Notes under the pieces: generated by a model
The model's input: the letters and a program-made list of their open reading frames with translations, nothing else
Told to the model about the DNA's origin: nothing
Databases searched by the model: none
Position numbers and translations under genes: made by a program
In this document: positions 44,455 to 57,202 of the stretch, piece by piece
How positions within the stretch are numbered: the stretch's first letter is position 1
How the letters are laid out: every line of letters begins with the position of its first letter
DNA from: Antedon mediterranea
Taxonomy: Eukaryota > Echinodermata > Crinoidea > Comatulida > Antedonidae
Direction: 5' to 3'
Length of the DNA stretch: 60,000 bases
NCBI RefSeq assembly: GCF_964355755.1
Contig: NC_092678.1
Coordinates: forward strand, 8,034,922-8,094,921

Positions 44455-45425
44455 GGCACATACTGGACTGCGGCGCTTACTGGACTGTGGCACTTACTGG
44501 ACTGCGGCACTTATTGGACGGGTGGCAATTTGTGGACTGTGGAGCTTTTACTGGACTGTGGCGCTTACTTGTGTGGTGCGTACTGGACTGTAGAGCTTAC
44601 TAGACTGTGGCGTTTACTGGAATGTGGCGCTTACTGGACTGCTGCGCTTACTGGACTGCGGCGCTTACTGGACTGTGGCGCTTACTGGACTGCAGCGCTT
44701 ACTGGACTGCAGTGCTTTCTGGACTGCGGCGCTTACTGGACTGTGGCGCTTATTGGACTGCGGCGCTTATTGGACTGCGGCGCTTACTGGACTGTAGAAC
44801 TTACTGGACTGCGGCGCTTACTGGACTGTAGAGCTTACTAGACGGTGGCGCTTACTAGACTGTGGCGTTTACTGGATTGCTGAGCTTACTGGACTGTGGC
44901 GTTTACTGGACTGCGGAGCTTACTGGACTGTGGCGCTTACTTGACTGCAGCGTTTACTGGACTGTAGAGCTTACTGGACGGTGGCGCTTATTATAGACTG
45001 TGGCGTTTACTGGAATGTGGCGCTTACTGGAATGTGTCGCTTACTGGACTGTGGCGCTTACTGGAATGTGTCGCTTACTGGACTGTGGCGCTTACTGGAA
45101 TGTGTCGCTTACTGGACTGTGGCGCTTACTGGACTGTGGCGCTTACTATACTATGGCGCATATTGGACTGTGGTGCTTACTGGACTGTAGAGCTTACTAG
45201 ACTGTGGCGTTTATTAGACTATGGCGTTTACTGGACTGTGGCGCTTACTGGACTGCGGCATTTATTGGACTGTGGTGCTTACTGGACTGTAGAGCTTACT
45301 AGACTGCGGTGCATACTGGACTGTGGCGCTTACTGAACTGTAGAGCTTACTAGACTGTGGCGTTTACTAGACTGTGGCATTTACTGGACTGTGGCGTTTA
45401 CTGGACTGTGGCGCTTTGTGGATTG
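44455..45425 (+). repeat. 17-bp minisatellite, about 55 copies
   Basis: The unit is close to CTGTGGCGCTTACTGGA, with common C/T, G/A variants and a CTGTAGAGCTTACT(G)GA subtype. Since 17 is not a multiple of 3 and the unit has no stop, all three forward frames stay open and give a 17-residue periodic peptide (pattern ...YWTAALTGLRRLLDC...). The array lies in the presumed last intron of the PICALM-like gene and is antisense to it. It is unlikely to be coding. Confidence 0.9.
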
Positions 45426-46209
45426 TGGATAGACTACTTACAAATGGATCTGTATTTTGCTGTGTTGGTGGTCTATGTATTTGCTGTGCTCCTGCTTCAT
45501 TGTATGCCATACCTGTTCTCATTCCCTAAAATAAAGAAGTAATCAACACTTGTTATATATTATAATGATTACTTATGTCCCGTTTACACTATCACACATT
45601 TTTGTCCGCACTGTTCCGCATTCAGTGTGTGTCATTTAATGTTGTCACAAATAGTTTACACACCATACCCTAGGTCACATGGTCTACATGGGCAACCTAT
45701 TACCTAAAAAACCAGCGTAAAGTATGCACAAATTATTATCACCTGTGTCATGAACTAGTCGTGAAATGCGTGTCATTTCCCACAATAACATGCACGGCTG
45801 CAGCCATGATGCGCAACATTGCACCATTCAGGAATATGGATGCAGACGCAAATTTTGTGCATACATGTCGTGCAATGTCCCGCAACTTTCTGCAAAATGG
45901 CACATATGATTCCCACATTGTAATGCATTCAATGCGGGGCAGTGTATGATATTCGTGTCAAGATAGCTTTACTTTATAAAATCATGAACATTTTTTGTAT
46001 AAATTTATCTATTTTGTTATATTGAATTGATCGGGTATTGACAAACTTTATTCAATAACGAACGAAGGATTTTGAATCATTTTAACTTTATTGGACAAAT
46101 ATATTTACATGACAAAAGGATCATAAGAAATAAGCTAAATATTAATTATTATTATTTATTATATCTACAAAACTGTGAATTCAGAAATTATGTAGGAAAT
46201 GAGACATAC
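45426..46209. other. Non-coding intronic stretch
   Basis: No gene was recognised. It contains words such as 'gtttacact', 'cacacattttt' and 'tgtgtgtcattt' that may be repeat-derived, but no element boundary can be placed. Confidence 0.4.
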
Positions 46210-46314
46210 CATTTGTTGATTAGGTGCCACAAACTGTCCAGAAAAAGCTCCTGATCTCCAATCAGCTGGCTGACCTCCATGGAACAACAATGGAACATAC
46301 CAAATACTAGTAAA
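46210..46314 (-). CDS. Candidate penultimate exon of the PICALM-like gene
   Basis: The donor is CAACAAATG/gtatgt. The acceptor is either aaaatgag/TTTACTAG (105 nt, phase 0) or tttactag/TATTTGG (97 nt). The open frame includes HGGQPADWRSGAFSGQF and ends VAPNQQM, a Gln/Gly/Pro-containing segment in keeping with a clathrin-adaptor tail. Its hydrophobic start (WYVPLLF) is less typical. The good donor and the correct phase are the main support. Confidence 0.4.
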
Positions 46315-49300
46315 CTCATTTTGATTAAAAAACAAACTGAAAGTAATTGTAATAGAAGCACTAGTAGAATATAAAGTAGTTTTTGTGGTAGATGACTTGT
46401 CATTTTATTTTACATGATGTTAAATGGTTTAGTAAACATTAACATATTAATTTAAAAATAATTTTAGTAATATTATCATTATATCATATTGCCTTATCTT
46501 ATTCAGTACTGGATTTTCATCTACAAAATGTAAAAAACAAGCAATAGAATATGCTCGAATATTTCACTAAAATCATAGTTATCACTTCTTTGAACTAATA
46601 TTAACATCAATTTATTTATATTCCATATTACAAAGGAAAGATTAAAAGTACAGTAAAAAAAAAGGATTATTTTCAAGGCTTAACAAATTATTATATTCGA
46701 TACAAAATTAATATGATCACTTGCAATAACTGAAAAAATGATTAAAATAACTCAATACACAATATGTGCAGATACTGCTGAGGAATGAGAATAGGTCCAT
46801 CCCTTCCATGCACTATATAGAGGTAATAATTAAAGTAGTTTGCACTGTTGCAAAGAGTTCATTTCTCAACAAGAGAGGCACACAAATAATACTATTTTAG
46901 AAGAATGTTTTCACCCACCAATCCTTGTCACATCAAAGAAATTTTAATATTTGACAACTAAAAAACTTTATAAACATTTTAGACCATTAGAAAAGAAATT
47001 TAAAAAAAAATAAATAAATTATATTTAAAAAAAATCATAATTATAGCACAAAAATAAACACACAATTTAATATATGTGCAGTTTATACAACATACCATAA
47101 AATATACTAGAAGTTAAAAAACACAAGGATAAAATAGAAATTGTTGCAAATACAAAAAGGTTTGAAAGTGACATGCTAAAATCCTAAAATAAAACCCTTA
47201 GGCCTAATGCAAAATTGAACAATAATTTTGAATTATTATTAATATTAATATCATACACTTGGTTCCTACTTGGATGGAACGCAGGGACGTGAGCACAAAA
47301 TATGTAATTTGACCAATCACGACGCAATGGATCATCCAAACTGTCACTTGTGATTGGTCAACTTACTTGCGTTGTTCTCACATTCTTGCGTTACGTCCTA
47401 GTGGGAACAGCTTTTAGGCCTAAACCTATACTTTATGATTATTCTTTAGGCTTTTTTTACTCTATTATGTCAATACATTTCAAACTAACTACCAGATTTC
47501 TGACACTTTATCATTTTTAAATAAACTTTGTAAAGTTTGTTTAATAATGTTTGGAAGATTTGATTCAACAAAACCTTTTAATGATATCTTTAAAAATATA
47601 GTCTGTTTTTGTTTTGTTTTAAATGGAATTGAATAACTTCATTAAAACTGTAATTTGTAAAATGGCCTAATAAAAGTCTGATATTTTAAATCGTTATTTT
47701 TCATATTTTTCAGGGACAACACATCTTTAAATACAGTAAAAAAAAAATAATAGCCTAAATTGCATTTTACATTTACACAAGTCGGTTGGTAAAAATAAGA
47801 ATTATAATAATATAAATATTGTTTAATTTAGTTTTGTTATTGGTATTGACAAACTTTTCTTAATCGTTAATTCTCAACAGAGTTTATTCAATAACGAACG
47901 AAGGCTTTTGAATTATTATAATTATTCCATTGTTTACCTTAACATATCATAATTCATAATTATTATCCTAACAGTATCTTCATTGCAGTACTTTGATTAA
48001 TATGAATTAACAAACACTTTCCTGGTAGCTGCATAAATTATTTATAGTTGCTTTTAGCGATATGATACACATCCGTTGCTGTGATAGCAATCAAAGCAAG
48101 CCAGATCAAGATCTGAACTTTAAATTTCAAACAAAGTCTAGTAGTCTATTTGATCAAAATAAAACAACGTAAATTTGAAAATTAGATTCTCCAGACTGTA
48201 ATCAAAGACACTAGCCCTATGTCTCTTTGACCTAATTTAAGGTTACACACTACACACAAATATTATATGGACCTATTGCGATATTTCTTCATCTTTAAAC
48301 GGTTAAAAATGTGAAAATAATAATTTTAGCGGCCGGTTATAAATACCAACATGCATTGCGCACGGATTGATATTTTCATATTGTGAAACCGATCGCGTGA
48401 AAAATAGCCAAATAAAATAACCGTAAATTATCAGCCAAAATACCAGGTCTTCTCCAATTTATTTTATCGGATTCTCTGCCAAAAAAGGAAAGACAATTAA
48501 TCTAGGCCTATAGCTAGCGAGCAATGTTCGTACGTTACCGCTCTTTACCAGCTAGGCCTACAAAACTAAGCCTAACTAAGCTAGGCCTACACGTCTACAC
48601 AAGAGAATTTTCGACCCGAGCTACTTATAGGTAGTGCATTTTTTTTCTTTTTTTATCACAATTAACCGTAGAACGCACATTTAAGAAAAGAAATGACCTG
48701 GTTTTTAAAAATAAAAGTTATATATTATTTTTAGAAAACGTCAAAAATTGCAGGTCTAGTTTCTTTAATAGAAACATCAAGAACAAAGTAGGCCTACTGG
48801 AAATACAAATCTAGAACCATAAACAGTTGTATAGATATGGTATACAGATATATTGTTTGATTTTTAACATTTTGTTATTAAAACCAGTTTTTGTTTCTTC
48901 TTTATACTGTGTGACCTCTTAAGTGACCACTTTAATCAAGGACTGTTCTCCCAGAGGGACCAGTAGCCTACTCACAGTGGCTGTGGTGTACTAGTACACC
49001 GGGTAGCCTACTCACAGTGGCTGAGTGTGAACTAGTACACCGGGGTGACCCCCTACTCGTCTCGAAAGATGTACTAAGTTCTTTAAAGTGTACACAAGCA
49101 TTTTTGTGTAGATTGGACCTACAGTTTACAGTCCTTAAAGGGGGGTTCCGGGTTTAAAATGAATAGTAAAAAATGTAAAATATATTTGTTTGTCTCTTGA
49201 ACGGTAAAAGTTTCAATTTATATAAGCGCCCAGTGAAGCAGAACGAAGGCTGTGAAATGAGGCCAGATTACAAGTGCAGCTACGGCAAAATCACACTGTG

Positions 49301-50720
49301 GTTACAGAATAGGAAATTCCTGAAATGGTCAATCTTCCGACGACTCGTTATCATTAACCATATCAATTACTTTTGTAAAATTATACTTATCTGATGTAAT
49401 TTTAGTCGGTCTTCCCATTTATAAAGTCAATTTTCTATGAAAATCCATCAAAACAGTGAAAAATTAGATAGGTTTGCACTTTACGTTTGCCGATTTTCGC
49501 ACTGACTTAGGGAAAGCCTTCAAAATCAATGAAGCGTAACGTATACATTCCTGCTGAGCGAGGAGAGCGAGACGACGATACACGTGCTCTCTCCCCATGC
49601 CTGGCATCGTCACGTGATAAGCAGATACAGTATACAATACCAAACTGGTCGGGTCGAGTATACCCTGTCTATAATCACAACATGAACGATGTACAGTATT
49701 TGATTGAAGGTCGACTCGACCTACCGGAATGGTATAGATAATATAGCTCGAATGAGAGAGTTGGAATATTTGTATAAACATAAGTATTGCTAATTTTAAC
49801 AAGTGTAGCCTATAGTAAAAGGCCTGGTAGTATCAATTCGCATAGGGTCTACTACAACACTAACTAGCTCAATTTTTAACTGGGCCGGATCGGCTAGGAG
49901 GTCTACTTGCTTGATGCAGTATCCGATTTTTTGGAGAGTAAACTAGGCCTAGGCCTATTTTTTTAGGCCTACTTATTAATTAGACGATCGGGACACCATA
50001 CGTGCGGACGGCGATCGGACCTTGTTTTGCCTCAATATTTACAGCCGATTTTGTAGAACGTTTTAAGTTTAGATTGTTTAGGAGTTTGGTTGATAGGATG
50101 GGTTTGGAATCCACTGAGTTGTGTTATTTATGGTTTAGTAGTAGGCTAGCTAGGCCCATGATGGCCCCAATGTTTTAACGTAGCCATCGTGGCATGGAAT
50201 CCCTAGTCAGAAATGGCTCTCACCCATGAATGAAATGATTTAGGCTAGGCCTAGCCTAGTACGTGAAGCCGATATACGATCTGTACTACTCCGTAATCTG
50301 TACTAAATTTTGTATTTCATTAAATGTCAAATAAATATATGCTACACTTTAGGCCCAGCTTAGAAAATCTACAAAAAATGTATTTCACAATGATCGGGTG
50401 GTCGTCGTTTGACAGGGGAGAGAGAACACAACGTACAAGAAGCTTGACGTCGCGAGTGGAATCCACTGATAACGTGATTTTGTGAATATCCCATGAATAT
50501 TAATGAGCTTCCCTAAGCTGCTGAAAAACAGACTTTCCATGAATTTACCCTAAAATGTATATGAAATTTAATTTTTTTAATTTCTCGTTATTACTTCTTC
50601 ATTCTGACATGTCTATATTGTTATAATATTTTTTATTTAATAAATAAACGATATTTAAAAGCAATTTTAAACCCTTTAATCGCACAAGACGACGGGAAGA
50701 AATGTAAATGTAATGAAGGT
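46315..50720. other. Intronic stretch with a small MITE and a 40-bp tandem duplication
   Basis: About 47262-47416 is a MITE-like palindrome: GGTTCCTACTTGGATGG at the left pairs with CGTCCTAGTGGGAAC at the right. At 48963-49044 a unit of about 41 bp, 'gtagcctactcacagtggctg' to 'actagtacaccgg', is repeated twice. Open frames at 49464-49802 on both strands resemble nothing known. The rest is AT-rich. Confidence 0.5.
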
Positions 50721-52111
50721 TTAAAGTGGAGCTCCACCCAGAAAATTACTATTTTTCATACATTTCAACTATTATTTAAAAATATCATCCCTTATACTTC
50801 ATATTTTTTTGAATTTTTTTTCAATGAGTACGATTTTTTTGAAAACCACGCCTTTTTGCGTTTTGGGGGGATACCTTGTAATTTCCTATTCTTTTACATG
50901 CAAAAGGGGGGTATATTTGAATAATCCTAAAAAATTCATTTCTTCACCAAAAAAAAAATGTAAAATGTATATTCATGTAATTTTTCCAGATCTTTCTATT
51001 TCTGGTATTTTTATAACGTATACATTGCGCAATTTTCCGTAAATAGACACTTTCCCCCGTTCGGGTCCAATTGGGTTTTTTATTTTGCTAGGGAGTACGA
51101 TCACGTGACATTTTTCACAATCACACTACTGCATCTGGCGATCTGTTATTTTGTCGCGATGTTATTTTTGACGGGCGAAAAGTATATTAAAACATTCTGA
51201 ATATGACCCTATTATGTTTCACAGTGTAATAATGTGATTATGAGACTATTACTAAAATGTCAAATTTAACGAGATTTGAGAAAGACGTGGCTATATATTC
51301 AATAAAGCTAGGCCTAGGCCTACTAGAGTGTAGGTATGTACCGTTGCTGCTTGGCCTCTAGCTAGGCTAGGCTGACAGCAGTGAAGTTTGTTTTGCTGGC
51401 ACCCGACCTTGGCCTATCCATGGGCCATGATAGGGTGCCTGAATAGTTGCTTTTCAGTCAGGTCTAAGCTTGCACATCGCTTTACTACTCTTTACTACTC
51501 TTGTTCTGTATAGGATTTTGTGTTTCACAATTCTTAATGTGCGAGAAAACCCAGGAACGATAAATGGGGCGAAACGACCATGCCTATGAATACATAGGCC
51601 TCTAGACAAAAATTCAAGGCTAGCTTGGCTGAGCAGACGGCTTAGCTAGGCCTAGCCCTAGCTTAAAGTTAAAAGCAATCTGATAAGATTATTATGCTGT
51701 TGTTGTACAGTGAAAATCATGAGGTTACATGTAAATTATACTGACATTCTTATCGGAAATATTACTTAGGCCTAAACAAATCGTATTAATTGTGTGTATA
51801 AAATTTATTCCCCATTTTTCGACACATAATTTACCAAGGGGAGACATTTCATCAATGCGTTGAACCGGCGACTAAAACGCGTCAGTCGCTAAGTGTAACG
51901 CGTTGCGCGACGTATTGTAAACTAATAACCCCTAAGTTACTGAAAAACTGTAATTTGTTAAAAAACACTATTTTCTGACCGATTTTTTAGAAATGAGTTT
52001 TTGGAAAATATTTCCGTATTTTTCCTGTTTTTTTTTATGTAATCACTTTCAATTAAACATACTTAAACATAACATAAGCTGAGAAAGTCTGAGTGTGTAG
52101 CTCCACTTTAA
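50721..52111. mobile_element. TTAA-bounded element with AGTGGAGCT / AGCTCCACT ends
   Basis: TTAAAGTGGAGCTCCACC at 50721 is matched at the right by AGCTCCACTTTAA ending 52111. The outer TTAA could be a target duplication, as in piggyBac-like elements. No transposase frame is seen in about 1.39 kb. Terminal bases are shared with the shorter element at 54187-54739. Confidence 0.5.
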
Positions 52112-52715
52112 AATATTTTCTGCTATTAATTTGATATGTAAGCCAATAAAAAGCCTGCATTAAACTATAGAGAATAGAACACTATTCAGTAATAGAGGTT
52201 TTTTTTTTTGGATGGGGGGGGGGGCAGAGGTCATAGGACACCATGACATCATCTCTAAATGAAGGGGTCACATACATATATAACATATACTAAATGTCTG
52301 TTGATTAATAGTAGCACTGATCTCAATGGAAGCGTATTACAAATGAAACATATTAAAATATAAAATAATTATAGGCTAAAATATTATGTATTTTGTATAA
52401 ATGATATTAGAATATATTATAAGATGACTAAAACTAATGTTATATGTTTTTTGTAAATTTATATTCAACACCATTATGAAACATGTTAATGTTATTAATA
52501 ATCATTGATCACACTGTTATAAAGTATAAATGTTCATACAATACAACCTGTATTAATATGACAACTCCAGAACCAAACAAAAGTTTACCCTTAATACGGC
52601 CGTCATGTTAGCACACACATCGCTCCTAGTTCATTTTAATGGGTAATTATCCGTTAAATAGGGGGTGTTACAGGGGGGTGTTACAAATATTATTTTATGC
52701 CGTTAATGTTTGTTT
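52112..52715. other. Non-coding intronic stretch
   Basis: Poly-T and poly-G runs lie near 52200-52225. Nothing else was recognised. Confidence 0.4.
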
Positions 52716-53022
52716 GTATGTTACCCTTTATGAGATAGGAGTTCAGTATGTTACCCTTTATGAGATAGGAGTTCAGTATGTTACCCTTTATGAGATAGGA
52801 GTTCAGTATGTTACCCTTTATGAGATATGAGTTCAGTATGTTACCCTTTATGAGATAGGAGTTCAGTATGTTACCCTTTATGAGATAGGAGTTCAGTATG
52901 TTACCCTTTATGAGATAGGAGTTCAGTATGTTACCCATTATGAGATAGGAGTTCAGTATGTTACCCATTATGAGATAGGAATTCAGTATGTTACCCATTA
53001 TGAGATAGGAGTTCAGTATGTT
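52716..53022. repeat. 30-bp minisatellite, about ten copies
   Basis: The unit is close to TATGTTACCCTTTATGAGATAGGAGTTCAG. Copies are nearly identical, and the last three carry CCA in place of CCT. Copies abut without unique spacers. The 10-residue periodic frame on the minus strand is a by-product of a 30-bp unit without stops. The array is intronic to the PICALM-like gene. Confidence 0.92.
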
Positions 53023-53239
53023 ACCAGTATGTTATACTTTATTGGATAGAGTGCTATACCAAAGCCAGTATAGTGAATTAATTATAAACCAACTACAATA
53101 CCCAACCAGTGGTCATGATTAAACTACAGTAAATACATTGATGATGATGTGATGTTTTCTATCTATCACTATAATTTTTCAAAACCTGAAGATGAGTAAG
53201 AGGTCCGTATGAAGAGTGGGCATATGTGTGTCTACTTAC

Positions 53240-53269
53240 CGGCTTGGGTGGCTGAGACTGGATTCCCTC
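53240..53269 (-). CDS. Candidate 30-nt exon (EGIQSQPPKP) of the PICALM-like gene
   Basis: The acceptor cattcttaaag precedes GAGGGAATC, and CCAAGCCG is followed by a consensus donor gtaagt. It is exactly 30 nt, phase 0 to 0, matching the phase left by the exon at 55788-55900. The product is rich in Pro and Gln like the rest of the tail. A microexon of this size could be alternatively spliced. No family motif confirms it. Confidence 0.5.
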
Positions 53270-54186
53270 CTTTAAGAATGTCAAAGGTAAATAAAACAGG
53301 TTTACATGTAAGTGGAACTCATGCAGAATTTGACAAAGAATAACTAACATATGTTTATACGTAGTGATAACAGATGTAAGGTATACTAAATTACAACATA
53401 AAGAAAAATAATAATATTGAAACATGCAGTTGTATAGAGTTTATAGTACTGTACATAGAAAAATATAATTTGTTAGTGCTAAGTTTAATGTCATGGTTTA
53501 TTTTATATTTCTATTTATGTGCCTGTGAGAATTTGAATTAAAATTAAAATAAAGAAATAAAACTAAATGGTGCGAGCTGTACATAAAAGTTGTTTCTAGT
53601 ATGTTGCTACAAATTAAGAAATAATATAATTATTTTTTTGTTTAGCAATCATGTGTTTGACTACTGTAAATAGTTGCATCCAATAATGTTTTCAGCTTCC
53701 TGTGGTGGGGCCTTGTGGGATATACTAAGTTTATCCAAATGGTATAGTGTTTTTATATAATTAGGGCGATACGGGTTATCAAAAAATGATAATATTAGTA
53801 TTTGTAATTAGCCATGGCAATAATGTTCATAATTAAATCCTACTCAGAATTTCACTGAACAAAATACTTTTACAGTACTTCTAATTATTGTGTAATGTAA
53901 AAATTACAATATTTACACGTTTTAAACCATCAGATGTAACATGCTTATTGACACAAAATGGTACAAAGTACATTGGCTTTGAACCATGCTGTTTACTACT
54001 GACAATATTGATAATGATTTTAAATGATTATGATGTCATAAATAATAGGAAGGATGATGACAATATAATGATAATATTAATAAGATGATGGAAATATATT
54101 GCAAGAATAATGACAATATTGGTGATAATATTAGATGATGATGATGTTATTAATGAAATCATGACATTTTAGGTGTAAGGATGATA

Positions 54187-54739
54187 TTAAAGTGGAGGTG
54201 TACTCAGGGCTTTTCCTTCTGTTATTTACTTCAGTATATTAATATTAGTATGTACAAACATAAAAAATCATATCAAAATAAGCAGTTTCTGAGAAATCAG
54301 AAAAATAAAAAAAAAATTTAAAATATCGAAAAATATTTTTTTTCAGCAGTTAGGTAATGACCTTAGTTGAGGTCACGTTACCTATGTTTTCATCTCTCGG
54401 ATCGCTCGAGCTGACGAGACGCGCTAACTACACGTGTATCATTTCCGTCTCCTCCCTGCTCTTAATAATAGACATCAATCCACGTCCGATCCGATCCAAC
54501 GAACACTTATTATTGTCTTGCCTTTTGTTATTACTTTTTGAGTCTAATCTTAGCTTCAAAATGAAGCACTGTATGGTATATAGTGTCATAACAAGTCACA
54601 TAGAGATATCAATCAAGTGAGGTTAATCTCCATTCGTCTCTCTGTTGCTTAGGGCTAGGCCTAGTCTGATTTACAGAATCTTTATTATGAACTGAATAAA
54701 ATAAAAATGTGAAATTTTTTGAGAGCACCTCCACTTTAA
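54187..54739. mobile_element. MITE bounded by TTAA with AGTGGAGGTG inverted ends
   Basis: TTAAAGTGGAGGTG starts at 54187 and CACCTCCACTTTAA ends at 54739, about 550 bp in all. TTAA at both outer edges suggests a TTAA target duplication. No coding region is seen. An inner GACCTTAGTTGAGGTC palindrome lies near 54359-54374. Confidence 0.65.
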
Positions 54740-54764
54740 TGGCAAAACAATGTCAGATGATGTT

Positions 54765-55095
54765 ATTTGATGATGATGATGGTGGTAATGATGATGGTGA
54801 TGTTGATGATGGTGATAATGATGATGGTGATAATGATGATGAATATTATGATGATGAAAAAGATGAAGATGATTAAGATGATGATAAAGATGATGGTGAT
54901 GATAATGATGATAAAGATGATGATAATGGTGATGATGATGATGATGATGAAGGAGATGATGATGACGACGACAATAACGATGATGATAACGATGATGATG
55001 ACGACAATAACGATGATGATGATGACGATGATGATGATCATGGTGACAATGATGGTGATGATGATGACAATACTGATGATGACATTAACGATATG
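54765..55095. repeat. GAT/GAC trinucleotide microsatellite, about 330 bp
   Basis: Imperfect (GAT)n with GGT, AAT, GAC and AAA interruptions. It keeps long frames open on both strands (poly-Met/Asp and poly-Ile/Val), which should not be read as genes. Confidence 0.92.
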
Positions 55096-55349
55096 ATTAC
55101 AATAAAGCTAAAGATGTTGATGATGGGCCTACTGATGATGCGGTTATATAATAAAAGGACTCCCCTATCTTTATATTCTCCCAAATTATCTACAAACATT
55201 GTCACACACTAGATTAAAGAGTAAATTAGTTTTCAAACCATAATATTACTGTACCTCCTGTGATAAGCATTGAAAATAGGAAGAAAACAACATCTTGAAA
55301 AAAAATATTAACAATTCAATAGTAGTAAATGATGTATTGTCGACTGTGT

Positions 55350-55670
55350 ATAATTTCAGCCAATCAACACCAGCAAAATCACCTTTCTTTGACTTGTTTC
55401 AAAATTAACTGCCTTGTCTATTTAGCCAATCAACTGTCTACAATGCTATCAACCAATCAACAGTCTATGATTTTGTGTTTCAACCGGCCAATCAACTGTC
55501 TTTAACTTTGTCACACAATTAGCTCTTCATACTTTTGTCAACCAATCAGCAGTGTGACTATCAAACTATAACTTGATTCAATCAAATCAGCCAATCAATT
55601 GTCTGTAATTTTGTCAACCAATCAACTGTTTACGATTTTGTCGGACAACCAACCAACCAATAACAATTCA
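55350..55670. repeat. CCAAT-rich degenerate tandem array 1
   Basis: A unit of about 40 bp based on 'ccaatcaactgtctacaattttgtca' recurs with about eight CCAATCA words. A related array lies at 56385-56675, and the flanks of the two arrays also resemble each other ('gtatgtacag-aaaa', 'aatcgtcaatct'). Confidence 0.65.
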
Positions 55671-55787
55671 ATACAGTATGTACAGATACAAAACATAATC
55701 GTCAATCTTTAGAACATTGACTTTCATAAATGCTGTAAAACGCTTAACAGTAATACTAAAATATATGATCTTATATTTATATCTTAC

Positions 55788-55900
55788 CATATATTGTTGT
55801 CCTTGTGGCCATGTCGTTGTTGACGTCGTCTGTTGTGGGGCCCAATTAGTGCCACCTGTCTTCATATTCTTGGAAGGGTTTTTGGTCCATTGGTGATCGG
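55788..55900 (-). CDS. PICALM: PICALM-like exon: W-x4-P / GGTNW region
   Basis: The exon is bounded by an acceptor (tgataattttcagag, or two bases earlier) and donor CAATATATG/gtaaga. It reads DHQWTKNPSKNMKTGGTNW followed by a Q/T/P-rich stretch ending QGQQYM. The N-W-x(2-4)-P-x-x-K-x-x-T-G-G-x-N-W arrangement is diagnostic of the PICALM C-terminal tail directly downstream of the previous exon's block. If the acceptor is CAGAG/CC the phase joins the previous exon exactly; with CAG/AG it would not, unless a further exon intervenes. It ends in phase 0. Confidence 0.85.
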
Positions 55901-56384
55901 CTCTGAAAATTATCAGTAAACATTTATTGTCCCCCAAAAACATGAAAAATGAAGATTAATAAAATCAGACTTTGAATAATTTATTTTGTATTTGTAGTTT
56001 TAAAAAAGTTAATTACTTCCATTGCGAAAAAGAACTGAAAAAATGTTTTCACTTGTAAAATAACAAAATAAATTCAACCAAAAATTTCAGCAAATTTGAC
56101 TATTTTTGGCATTAAATTACATTTTTTTCTGGTAAATAAATGTTGTTTCGATCCGACTATTATGTGACATTAAAATGGCATATTCGACATATTCTATTCT
56201 ATACAAAAATGTTAAAAAATTATTTTTTTATGGGGGACAATATATTTCATGATATATATCAATAAATTAGATGATGTTTTATTTTTTTATATATTGATTT
56301 TCTAAAATTTATTTTCCAAAAGTAAATAATGTTCTTATAGTTATACTAGATGTTGCATTAACACAGATAGAAACAATTACAATG

Positions 56385-56675
56385 AACCAGCCAATCAAAC
56401 ATCATTAATTTTGTCAAATATGCGTCTATCTTCCAATGAAGTACCTACAACTTTTTTTGATCAACTAGCCAATAAACTCTCTTTTAAGTTTTGTCCTCTA
56501 TTTGGCTCTTTACACATTAGTCAACGAATCAATTGTCTATTTAAATTTTGTCCATCTTTCAATCAACTATCTTTTACTTGTTTCAATCTACCAGCCAATC
56601 AACTGCCTATTATTAAGCCAACCAATCAACTGTCTACAATTTTGTCCAACAACCAAATAACCAATCAGATTTAAA
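56385..56675. repeat. CCAAT-rich degenerate tandem array 2
   Basis: It has the same theme as the array at 55350-55670, with CCAATCA, CAACTGTCTA and TTTTGTC words repeated in order. The two arrays with similar flanks point to an older segmental duplication about 1 kb apart in one intron. Confidence 0.6.
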
Positions 56676-57202
56676 TCCGTATGTACAAAATTGAATCGTC
56701 AATCTCAATTCTCAATTTCTTATCAATGTTGAGAAACAATTACCACTAAAATATTCATTATTAGTAATTCTTTATGTTTTCCATGAAATAAGTCATGCAT
56801 CATAATGAAACTAACATTGGATAGATAGAAAGAAATAATGCATAAGTGAGATTGCTTGGATAGGATGAGGAGGGGGTGTGGGAGAAGATTGGGAAGAGAA
56901 GTTTATTTTATTTTATTTAATTACTAATTTTACATTTATGCAAATTGTGCATTATTTGATTTTGTTTATCTTTATAAATTCTAATTTTAATTTAATTGTT
57001 TACAATCAGTGAGAATTGTTACATGTTTATGTCTTGTCATATTGCATTTTTGTGAGGGTCCCTAATGATCAGCTTCGGCTGGATGGACCACCCTCGTAAA
57101 ATAATGTTGAAATAAAACAAAAATAAGTGTAGAGTACACACATTTCTAAGAGGTGTAAATATCTGATTTTGAAATTAAGAGTCAAAGGTCATATAAAATT
57201 AC

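Noticed and set aside
44530-45336. Several overlapping 60-100 codon frames with WRLLDCGAYW repeats
   Set aside because: A 17-bp unit without stops keeps all frames open; no coding evidence.
49464-49802. 112-codon frame on the minus strand and 70-codon frame opposite
   Set aside because: No recognisable domain or splice context, and the two frames overlap on opposite strands.
52716-53022. Regular 30-bp repeats as a CRISPR array
   Set aside because: Copies abut with no unique spacers, there are no cas genes, and the window is eukaryotic. It is a minisatellite.
54763-55096. Long frames of mostly Met/Asp or Ile/Val
   Set aside because: They arise from a GAT microsatellite and have no start context, domain or splice support.
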